This document shows positions 44,861 to 54,220 of a DNA stretch of 64,000 nucleotides, piece by piece (within the stretch, counting starts at the first letter, position 1; each line of letters begins with the position of its first letter). The translations under genes were made by a program, and so were the position numbers. Under the pieces are notes generated by a model. That model was not told the origin of the DNA and searched no databases. It saw nothing but the letters and a program-made list of their open reading frames with translations. This DNA is from Peltaster fructicola (taxonomy: Eukaryota; Ascomycota; Dothideomycetes), in NCBI GenBank assembly GCA_001592805.2, contig CP051140.1:621501-685500 (forward strand), given 5' to 3'.

Positions 44861-46107
44861 ATGTCAGGCTGGTTCACCACGTTTATGAACTGCCGCTTGT
44901 GCAGAGGAGGTGAACTCATCGAAGGCGATCAATTAGTTGTCTCAGACGATACTGGCGATATCCTGTATCGAACTGGCTACATCGGAGGTGATGCTGTTGA
45001 TCTAGAGGATGGCATTATCGCGCCAGGCTTTCTCGAGCTCCAGACGAATGGCATGCGAGGTTTCCATTTCACGCATCTCGAAGACTCCAAATCTTATGCT
45101 GCCAAGCTGCAAGACATCGCAGAGTATCTTCCTTCACAAGGTGTGACTGGATTTTATGCTACCGTGCCTACCGTGTCCAGCGTTGACTTCAAAAGAGCGA
45201 GTACACCACACGTCGCAGCGTACATCACTGACTGGTGCAACAGATCTTACCCGAGCTGAAACCTCGAACGTACGAGGATGCTGCCTCACTGCTTGGAGCT
45301 CATGCCGAAGGACCATATCTCCATCCTGCCAAGAAAGGAGCACACAACGACAAGCACTTCTTCACTCCGGCAACTCCTCCTGTTGAGGTGTACGGACAGA
45401 GTGCAGCTACGTCTGACGTGCTTAAGCTCGTGACTCTAGCCCCAGAGTTGGACGGCTCAGATAGCCTCATCAGAAGCCTGACAAGCAGAGGCATCAAGGT
45501 CGCTCTGGGTCATTCAACAGCAAGCTACGACCAGGGACTCACTGCACTCACTGCGGGAGCCTCAGGACTGACGCATACTTTGAACGCCATGGCACCCTTG
45601 CATCACCGCGAACCTGGTTTGGCTGGGCTCGTTGGAGCTGCTCCGTCGAATGCCACTCAAAGCCCATACTACAGCATAATATCAGACGGCAACCATTTGC
45701 ATCCTTCCGTGGCGACTATGCTCTTCCGTGCCAATCCTTCGAAATGCATCGTCATCACAGACAGCATTGAGCTCGCTGGACTTGAGGACGGAACATATCC
45801 AGGTCATGCTCAGATACCACATCGTCAAACGAAGTGCGCTTCGCGGGTCACGATCGAGGGTACCGATACCTTGATCGGAGGATGTGCTAGCTTGCAGGAA
45901 TGCGTGCAGAATCTCATGAAGTGGTCTGGATGCAACGTCGCCCAAGCTGTGAGGTGTGTCACTGAGAATGTGTCCGACTTCATGGGTGACAATACCAGAG
46001 GCAAGCTCGAGAGTGGTAGAAGGGCAGATTTTGTGGTTCTCGACGATGAGGCGAATGTCCTTCAGACCTGGATTGCAGGCAAAAAGGTCTGGGAGAGAGG
46101 TCAGTAG
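44861..46107 (+). CDS. nagA: N-acetylglucosamine-6-phosphate deacetylase
   Basis: Second step of GlcNAc catabolism; releases acetate from GlcNAc-6-phosphate. Amidohydrolase-fold protein of 399 residues from exons 44861-45196 and 45244-46107. The 47-bp intron starts GCGAGT, so it would be a GC-AG intron; no GT donor in the right phase is available. Key motifs are APGFLELQTNG, the metal site LGAHAEGPYL, VALGHSTASY and GLTHTLNAMAPLHHREPG with the histidine ligands, ISDGNHLHP and the catalytic Asp in CIVITDSIELAG. The other genes of the fungal GlcNAc cluster (kinase, deaminase, transporter) are not in this window. Confidence 0.9.
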
Positions 46108-46323
46108 CATGTAAGAATAACAATCTGTCGCAAATCTGAGTGAGATCTGCTCCAGTGAAGGCGTTCTGCGAAAGTGAGGTCGCTCACATGCTAAGGATGT
46201 CTTTCCCCATGCGGAAATCGCGTAAATAAATGCTTCGTATGCGACAAATACACTACCTACCACAACCACGCCACGAATTGCACCTCATCTCGCCTCTTCA
46301 ACCCTCGAGCGCCTTAGATCAAC

Positions 46324-47442
46324 ATGAACGGCTATGGCTATGGCTACGAGGATCAAGATGACCTTGAGCGCGGGCCAAAAATCATCATGCGACAAGCAGA
46401 CAACCACACGATAGATTTCGTTGTTAAGAACACCACACTCGCGCTCGCAAACTCTGTGCGGCGTGTTATGCTCGCTGAGATTCCTACTCTAGCCATAGAC
46501 CTGGTCGAGATCGAGAGCAACACCTCTGTCCTGGCCGATGAGTTTCTCGCGCACCGACTTGGACTCATTCCTCTCAGCACAAAGAACGTGGAAGATCTCC
46601 TCTACACACGCGACTGTGACTGCGATCAGTTCTGCGACAACTGCTCTGTCGTACTCAGACTCAACGTCGTCAACAGAAACTCCGACGATCACATACACGT
46701 CTACGCAAAGGATCTATACATCGAATCGCAAGGAGGCGCAAGAGGCTATGGCGCAGGCAACGGCATGACGGGCACATCCTCAGATGACCTGCCTGAGAGA
46801 GGCGCACCCATTCTCTCCGACGCAGACAAGAATGGACCGCTCATCTGCAAGCTGCGCAAGGGACAAGAGCTGCGAGTACGATGCATCGCTAAGAAGGGCA
46901 TTGCAAAAGAGCACGCAAAATGGTCACCAGCAGCCGCGATAGGCTTTGAGTACGACCCCTGGAACAAGCTGAAGCACACAACGCTATGGTACGAGGTCGA
47001 TGCTAAGGAAGAGTGGCCTCGTCCGGATCACGATCCAAATGGAGACATGGAGGTGGCACCACAAGAAGGTGAGGCCTTCGACTACAATGCCGAGCCAAAG
47101 CAATTCTATTTCAACCTGGAGGGTGTCGGCACCATGCCGCCAGACACAATCTTCCACTCTGGAATCAAGATCTTGCAGCAAAAGTTGGCTGGAGTCGTCC
47201 AGGAGCTTGGCGCTACCAGTGATCCAAGCCAGCCAAATGGCTTCGACAACACAGCAGGTATGGGTGCTCAGAGTCCTCTCTTGAACGGCGGCGCCACACA
47301 GTACGGAAATGCCAGTGCATACGGCAATCGCTCAGCATACGGCGATGCCAATCCTGGCTACACCACTCCAGCCTATGGCGCTGGGACCGCGTATGGTCAA
47401 GGTGGAGTCACACCAGCAGGAGGGTATGGTCAACGATATTGA
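46324..47442 (+). CDS. RPB3: RNA polymerase II subunit Rpb3
   Basis: Alpha-like subunit that pairs with Rpb11 in Pol II assembly. Intronless, 372 residues. The N-terminal D domain shows NTTLALANSVRRVMLAEIPT and EFLAHRLGLIPL. The zinc site CDCDQFCDNC (residues 98-107) has the C-x-C-x3-C-x2-C spacing of Rpb3. AKWSPAAAIGFEYDPWNK is the conserved later block. The last 60 residues form a Tyr-Gly-rich low-complexity tail (ASAYGNRSAYGDANPG), longer than in yeast. Confidence 0.96.
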   Translation: MNGYGYGYEDQDDLERGPKIIMRQADNHTIDFVVKNTTLALANSVRRVMLAEIPTLAIDLVEIESNTSVLADEFLAHRLGLIPLSTKNVEDLLYTRDCDCDQFCDNCSVVLRLNVVNRNSDDHIHVYAKDLYIESQGGARGYGAGNGMTGTSSDDLPERGAPILSDADKNGPLICKLRKGQELRVRCIAKKGIAKEHAKWSPAAAIGFEYDPWNKLKHTTLWYEVDAKEEWPRPDHDPNGDMEVAPQEGEAFDYNAEPKQFYFNLEGVGTMPPDTIFHSGIKILQQKLAGVVQELGATSDPSQPNGFDNTAGMGAQSPLLNGGATQYGNASAYGNRSAYGDANPGYTTPAYGAGTAYGQGGVTPAGGYGQRY

Positions 47443-47714
47443 TGCGTGACCACCACCATTGTACTACTATGAGCATTGGGCAAAAGCATAGCGAAGGCGT
47501 GGGAGTTTGAGATATGCTTGATTACAATTGATAGCTATATCTTGCGTTGCATGAACGCACTTTTGAGTATGATCGATAGCATGATATACACTATTGAATC
47601 AACGTCCACCAAGTAAACACTTATCTGGAAGCCTGTGCCAGGCCCAACTCCACGCTTGGGATGCTGTAATACAAGACTTTTCTGGTCACTTTCGCACCCG
47701 ATCGATCTTACATC

Positions 47715-49437
47715 TTATGGTCCCATGACCATACCCTTCAAACCGCTGAGATCACCCTCCTTGGCTGCGATCTCGAAGTAGGAATAAATGATTCTAAAAG
47801 GTTGTTAGCATATGTATCAATAGTACAGCGATCAGAAACTTGCGTGACAGCCATCAAAATTCCAGTTCCACTGCCAAGCGCTCCCATCAAGTCAGAGGCG
47901 ATGGAGAGTGCACCAATGCAGGCACCTCCGAAAGCAGCGGCGGTTGGAATAACACGCTTGAGCTCACGGTACATGCTCTCATCACGATGTCCTGCCATGA
48001 CCAAGCCTTGCTCCTTGAGCTGCTTGGCAACATCTCTTGGGCTGGATCCGGAGACTTCAATCCAGGTCTTACTGAAGGCAGCGCAAGCGACCAGCATGTA
48101 TGTCGTGAAGATGGCTGTGTGCACTGGGTCGCGCAGAGCATCGGCGATGTTGAGAGGTGGGCTCATGTAGTATACCAAGCCACTAGCTGGACCGACCTGA
48201 GCACTGCCTTCTCTTGCCTCCCAGACACCGATGAGGCGGACAAGGAGGTTGTCGGGGAGTCTGTTGTAGAGCATCTGACTGAAGAGGAAGATGTTGGAGG
48301 AGAGCGCAGACTGAAGCATGATTGGCATGTTCGAGGTGTAGAAAAGTCGGACTGGGTAGGAACCGCGCATTCCTCGCTGGCGAGAAGACTTGACTGGGAT
48401 CTCAACACGGAAGCCTGTATGCTGTCAGTACATTGATTACCGTCCAACGATCAGAATTGACGTACCTTGCAGATAGATGACAGCACCAAAGACAATAATG
48501 GTAGAGATGAGGTTCATGACGTTTGGCAAGTTCTGTCGGTAGAAGGCCTCCTTCAATGCGAAGGTCTTGTTCTTCTGTGTGAAGAGGAGGTGGAAAAGAC
48601 AGATGATGGCTCCCTCGAATTGAGGTCCTCGGCCAGTGTTGACGGTGGTCGGGGACAGAGCACGCCAGACAATGGACTCGCAGATGTTGGTTGCAATGAA
48701 GAGGGAAATACCACTGCCCAAGCCGTATCCCTTCTGAAGAAGTTCATCGAGGAGGATGACGACAACAGCAGCGGTGAGAAGCTGAATGATGAGCAGGACG
48801 CAAATACCAGCACCGAGATCAGCTGGTGGGCCGTAAAGTCCAGTCAAGACGTAGACACAGGCTTGACCAAAGGCGATGATGATGGCGACAAGCTTCTGAG
48901 CAGTCTGGTAGAGCTCGCGGTCGGATTTAAGATCGAGGTTCACATCAATGAGGTGGGTACCGGCGAGAAGCTGGAAAACCATGCCTGACGAGATGATAGG
49001 AGTGATACCAAGTTCCATGAGCGTTCCTCGGTTACTGGCCATAACCATTCGCAGCCAGTATAGCGGATCAGATGTGTCTAAAGCTTTGCATCAGATTGTG
49101 GTCTTCTTGTTGTATCCCTCTCCTGACTGACCTGAAGACACAATACCGTACAGCGGCATCTGGCTCATGACCAAGAAAATGACCAACGATACTGCGGTCC
49201 ATACTAATCTCTGATTGAACGGAACCTTGGTCTCTGGAATCTGTACTTCGGGGATGAGAGGAGTGAAGGGCTTGACCAGGTCAAGGAAGCGGACTGTATA
49301 CATGGATTGTCAGCCAAAGTGATCGCGTGATCGTGTTGATGCAGTCGCAACTCAAGGAGGGCAGGGAGTTGGAATCAAGCGACCCAACTGCCGCGTGCAT
49401 TGATTGTTCATGTAGATGTGTACTCACGGCCGCTCAT
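47715..49437 (-). CDS. SEC61: Sec61 translocon alpha subunit
   Basis: Protein-conducting channel of the ER. Five exons: 49437-49428 (10 nt), 49293-49132, 49077-48466, 48414-47844 and 47793-47715, with introns of 134, 54, 51 and 50 bp; 477 residues. The spliced N-terminus [13 protein letters not shown] is the fungal consensus. Other marks are [59 protein letters not shown] and the C-terminal [20 protein letters not shown]. The last intron starts GCAAGT and is a clean GC-AG intron; using the nearby GT would break the frame. A minus-strand TATATAA lies at about 49702-49708, upstream. Confidence 0.95.
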
Positions 49438-49897
49438 GATTGTAGGTGAATGTGAGGAGCAACCTGTGGCTCCTCAATCTGTATCTTGTTGATGGAGGCC
49501 TGTTGGAGGAGGAGGAAAGGAGACTTCCGAGAAGAAAGTCGTAAGGAGGGTAGTGAACGATGAATCAGAAGCTTAATACAGTTGTCAAGAAGCACAAGAA
49601 TGACTGAGGGTTTACTCCAGAGTCGCAGTACGAAATTCAACCAAGCCACCTGTTCTCGAAGTACTGGCGCAAAGACGAGTGCGCAAAAGTCGTGACACCG
49701 GTTATATACTCGAGGCGGAATCTCGTAGTCGAGCAGAAGCTGCATGAACTCATATCACATCACTCGCTGAGATCTGAGCTTCTCTTATTCACTGGTCATG
49801 TACAGAACGCCACTACGCATGATGCACCATCTACACCACCCGCCTTTACCGAACGCCGTGCAATGCTATTTAGTCGCACAGAATGACTTCCGCCGAT
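49438..49897. promoter_or_regulatory. SEC61 promoter region and DIC1 3' UTR
   Basis: 460 bp between two minus-strand genes. A purine-rich stretch on the plus strand (49497-49540) reads as a pyrimidine tract in the SEC61 leader, below the minus-strand TATATAA at 49702-49708. No gene is seen. Confidence 0.4.
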
Positions 49898-50943
49898 CTA
49901 GTCGATGCCTTTAAGTCGTCGATAGATCGATTTGTGCTGTTCGAGGAACAGGAAGGTCGCGATGGTCTGCGGTCCAAGTCGAATGAAGCTGGGAACCCAC
50001 CCTTTGAATGTCCAGCCAAGACCCTCTCGCTTGGTGATGTCCAAGATCAAAGTGACAATGTTGTGCTTGTCCTTCGAGCTCATTACGCGGGTCTTGATGA
50101 CATCCACGGGACTGCAGACTGTCGTTGCAACGAATCCGGCCATGAAGGATGCTGTAAAATGTGTGTACAAGTTGTCGCCCATGCTTGTCCTGGCAAGCAG
50201 CTCTTTCTTGAATATGTCGTAGCTCGCCAGTTGAGACGCTGTCATCAACATGGCTCGAATACTGTTTGGCCATACTCCACGGAACATGCTAGTAACGCCC
50301 TCGTCACGAACCATTCTTGTCAGACCATTGAGGGCATGCTTATAGTTCCTCCTCTCTTCCGCAGGGAGTGCTGCGTCATTCTGCATCCTAACGTTGAGGA
50401 TGTCCGCTGGGTTGCCCGCGATACCGCCAAGGAATCCAGAGACTGATGCCATGGCCACCAATGCGCCGAACGATGGTTGCTCTGTAGGAGTCGAAAACCG
50501 CTCTTTGAGGTCTTCGTAGACACCGAACCGGGTAGTGCTGTATGTGATCTGTCGCAAAAGGGATGCAGAAAGCTGTGTCGTCTTGTCAGTCATGCACGAC
50601 AGAGTCTGACCACGACAACTCACTCCCTTGTAGAGCCCAAGAACGCCATTGTTCCGAAAGATGTGTACGAACATCTGGGTCATGTTCTTCTTGGGTCCAT
50701 CGCTCTTTTGCATTTGCAGTCGAACCTTGTGTCTGTCAATATAGCATCCTTCGACTATGGCGTGAGCTCTACCTTGACTGCGCAGTGTTAGCATTTCGTC
50801 GCAGCTAAGTAGGAGCACTTCGACGCACTGAGATCCAATGGATGTGTCACGCAAGCTGCGAAACAGCTGGCACTGCCTCCAAACCACAACGGGTAGTGGA
50901 TATGCACATTGTCGTCCTTCGACTTCCCACTCGGTTTCGACAT
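49898..50943 (-). CDS. DIC1: Mitochondrial dicarboxylate carrier
   Basis: Inner-membrane exchanger of malate or succinate for phosphate. Four exons: 50943-50829, 50777-50773 (five bases), 50725-50624 and 50572-49898, with introns of 51, 47 and 51 bp; 298 residues, the standard carrier size. The five-base exon TCAAG completes the first carrier signature, HPLDLIKVRLQ; the first intron has a GCTAAC branch site. The other signatures, GNPADILNVRMQ and CSPVDVIKTRVM, and the motif RQITYSTTRFGVYE identify the DIC branch. The third intron is frame-neutral. Confidence 0.9.
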
Positions 50944-51447
50944 GTTCTTCCTCGAGGCATTCCTGGTGCCAAGAGTCGCGATGTCCAATTGCCTTCGACT
51001 GCAAGACCAAGGGAGGGGATGATTCCACCGTCGTTTGCGACCGACCCAATAGCAGATATAGGCTTGGAACGAGGGTATCTAAAAAGCAGAAGTATCCGGT
51101 CTCTCCAACCGGGCATGCGAGGACTGATGTCAGAGGCTCAAGCAGAGCCGCAATGCACGTCGCACGCGTGTCAAAATTCGTGACAGAAGCTGACTTCCTC
51201 ATTGAGACAGCTTCATCAACTGCTGAACAGCATTTGTCACCGCCCTGCACTCCCTTTCGGTTCGATCACGAGTTTGTTGATCGCGGCTGATGGTGAGACT
51301 GACCTGTCCGAGCAGTTCGCTCTCGTCCTTGCGTCCTGGCTTACGACCTGCGAACAGAAGCTTCACTGTGCATGTCCGCTGCTATGCTTCATCTGGTATG
51401 TTATTTTCACTACATCTCAAGCTGGGCGACAAGGCAACAGTTAAGCC
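50944..51447. promoter_or_regulatory. Divergent intergenic region DIC1 / mitochondrial PheRS
   Basis: 504 bp between two divergent genes for mitochondrial proteins, no gene inside. A strong-looking GTATGT donor at 51396 hints at an alternative upstream leader exon for the synthetase, which I could not resolve. Confidence 0.35.
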
Positions 51448-52907
51448 ATGCTGAGGGAGACTATAAAGTCATACTTGCAACCTCTGCGGAACGCACTTCT
51501 GACCTGTAGGCAGGCAGTCAAAATCAAAGTTTGAATATTGATGGCAAGACATATCCCAGCGATGCATGGACTAATGTGCCGCCAACCATACTCAGCCAAT
51601 ATGGTCGACAGTTGCACATACAGCCGAATCATCCAATCTCGATAACGCGAAAGCTGATAGAATCGAGATTTCCTGGCTTCCAGAATCACAATAACATACC
51701 TGCTGTGGTCACAGTCGGCCAAAACTTTGACAGTCTTGGCTTTGCAGAAGATCACCCTGGCCGTAGTCGAACCGACACTTACTATGTCAATAAGGACACT
51801 CTGCTGAGGACACACACAACAGCACACGAAGTGGAAGTCTTCCAGGCCAACACTAGCGATGGCTATACTCTTTCGGCAGATGTCTACCGCAGAGATGCAG
51901 TCGACCGTAGCCACTATCCCATATTTCATCAAATGGAGGGTGCCTTGACCTGGGATCGTAATGCTTTCAGCTCAGACGAGGAGTTTGTCAAACACATCAG
52001 GGCCAGCATCGAGAAGATACCCAAGCATGATCTGAAGGTGGAAGATCAGAATCCAACGTTTCATGCCGAACGCAACCCTCTACAGGAGCCTTGGCACACA
52101 CCTGCCATCGCCGAAGCCATCGCTACACATCTTAAGCGCTCGCTGGAAGACATGGTCGTCACCATCTTCACACAAGCCGACAAGGCTCTGGCAGCGTCTG
52201 GCCAAGAACGACAAGAGTCGCAGGAGCCATTAAAAGTCCGCTGGATCGAGGCATTCTTTCCTCATACCTCGCCTTCATGGGAGCTTGAGGTGTGGTGGCG
52301 CGGCGACTGGCTCGAAGTGCTTGGCTGCGGTGTTGTCGACCAGAAGCTACTCAAGCGTGCCAAGGTCGAGAATCGTATGGGTTGGGCATTTGGTATTGGT
52401 CTCGAGCGAATCGCTATGCTTCTCTTCGGTATTCCAGATATTCGTCTCTTCTGGAGTCGAGACTCTCGCTTCTTGAGCCAATTCGACGAGACCAAAGCCA
52501 TCAAGCGATATCAGCCTTTCAGCAAGTACCCAGCTGCACCCCGAGATGTCGCCTTCTGGTTGCCAGAGGGCGCAGATCCGGTAGTCGTCAATACACCAGC
52601 AGCATCGTCCTCGAAACCGTCTCCAGCTGGCGGTCAACGGACAGAGCCTGCCCTAACCACGAACCCGATCGAAGCAGCATTTCATGAGAACGACCTCATG
52701 GAGATTGCAAGGAACGTTGCCGGGGACAGTGCTGAAGATGTGTCACTTGTTGATGAGTTTACCCATCCAAAGACAGGCAGGAAGAGCCTCTGCTACCGCA
52801 TCACGTATCGCAGCCTTGAGAAGACATTGAGAAATGAGGAGGCGAATGCACTTCACGAGCAGATTCGGCAGGAGTTGGTGTCCAAGTTCGCCGTAGAGCT
52901 GCGTTGA
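51448..52907 (+). CDS. MSF1: Mitochondrial phenylalanyl-tRNA synthetase
   Basis: Monomeric class II synthetase charging mitochondrial tRNA-Phe. The main frame is clear from about 51518: PSDAWTNVPPTILSQYGRQL, TRTDTYY-like SRTDTYYVNKDTLLRTHTTA, motif 2 QMEGALTWDR and motif 3 GLERIAMLLFGIPDIRLFWS. The C-terminal ferredoxin-fold anticodon-binding domain (SKYPAAPRDVAFWLP to the end) is complete. The 5' end is uncertain: an ATG at 51448 with a 50-bp intron 51468-51517 gives MLRETINQ and keeps the frame, but the resulting presequence is short. A Ser/Pro-rich insert interrupts the anticodon-binding domain after WLPEGADPVV. Confidence 0.85.
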
Positions 52908-53143
52908 TCGGCGCACTCTATTGTAACACCATCATGTAGCATTAGCATGTAGTTATAAGCATTGTACAGAAGGCAGTCCTCCCATGCTGTACTTGACACT
53001 GGGTCGTCAATGCATGTTGCTTGATAAGCGAGAAACGTCATGTTCCGAATGACATTTTGCCATCCACCTTCGTTCACCACAGTGTCTATCACATCTCAAC
53101 ACACAAAACCACATCGAGAACCTACGACTTCAGTACAATTACA

Positions 53144-54091
53144 ATGGCATCCAAGCCCGCAATGCGCACGCTCGTGACAGCAGCCTTGCCACGGCCGACC
53201 ACATCTCAAAAGTTGACAACTGCCTTGCGACACTTCAGTCATACCACTCGAACGACTCCTCTCACAGCTTCTACTAGGCAACGCAGGCCGCTCTTTGAGC
53301 CTTCACACCAAGCATTATCGCGAGGATCACAAGTAGCACAGTCGAGAAGGACCATCTTCATTCAAACGGAAGATACACCCAACACAGATGCTCTCAAATT
53401 TCGTCCCAACCATGCAATCCTACCAGATGAATTCCCGAGTTCGTTCGTCGAGTACCTTTCGCCACGATCGACGTTGGCTCGCCCGCATCCATCACCACTC
53501 GCAGCACAGCTGATGAATGTTGAGGGTGTCACAAGTGTGTTTTACGGCAAGGACTACATCACAGTCACCAAGGACAGCGCTACACCATGGCCACATGTCA
53601 AGCCTGAGGTCTTCAGCTTAATCACCGAAGCTGTCACCAGTGGACAGCCGATTGTGAAGACAGTTGCATCGAAAGAAGGTGAAGAGCCAGGACAAGGAAG
53701 CTCTGCAGAAGCAGCTGCAACATATGCGCCAGAAGACCAAGAGATCGTCGAGCAGATTGAAGAGCTGCTGGAGACAAGGATTCGACCTGCAATCCAAGAA
53801 GACGGAGGAGATATCGAGTTCCGAGGGTTTCACGATGGTCAAGTGTTGCTGAAGCTACGCGGAGCGTGCAGAACATGTGACAGCAGTACAGTCACGCTCA
53901 AGAACGGTATTGAAAGCATGCTGATGCACTACATCGAAGAAGTGAAAGGTGTGCAGCAAGTGTTGGACCAGGAAGAAGAAATCGCTATGCAAGAGTTTGC
54001 CAAGTTCGAGGAGAAACTGAAAGCGGCCAAAGGACCTGATGCTGTGGCATCAACCATTGGCAAGGGTAGCCTCGATCGTGCAGAAGCTTAG
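53144..54091 (+). CDS. NFU1: Mitochondrial NifU-like iron-sulfur scaffold
   Basis: Late-acting factor that delivers 4Fe-4S clusters to lipoyl synthase and succinate dehydrogenase. Intronless, 315 residues. A presequence rich in Thr, Ser and Arg comes first, then the Nfu N domain (SRRTIFIQTEDTPNTDALKF, VEGVTSVFYGKDYITVTK), then the NifU domain with RPAIQEDGGDIEF and the cluster-binding C-x-x-C in GACRTCDSSTVTLKNGIE. The start at 53144 is chosen because the frame upstream lacks presequence character. Confidence 0.94.
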   Translation: MASKPAMRTLVTAALPRPTTSQKLTTALRHFSHTTRTTPLTASTRQRRPLFEPSHQALSRGSQVAQSRRTIFIQTEDTPNTDALKFRPNHAILPDEFPSSFVEYLSPRSTLARPHPSPLAAQLMNVEGVTSVFYGKDYITVTKDSATPWPHVKPEVFSLITEAVTSGQPIVKTVASKEGEEPGQGSSAEAAATYAPEDQEIVEQIEELLETRIRPAIQEDGGDIEFRGFHDGQVLLKLRGACRTCDSSTVTLKNGIESMLMHYIEEVKGVQQVLDQEEEIAMQEFAKFEEKLKAAKGPDAVASTIGKGSLDRAEA

Positions 54092-54220
54092 GGATGATCA
54101 TTGTCATCTACATATATGCTACAATGCTATCGTCCTGCTGGCATTTTCCAGACTCATGCTTACTGTATATCAAATCCCTTTGTAACGCCTCCGCTGTTAT
54201 GCCTTGATACACGCGAACCT

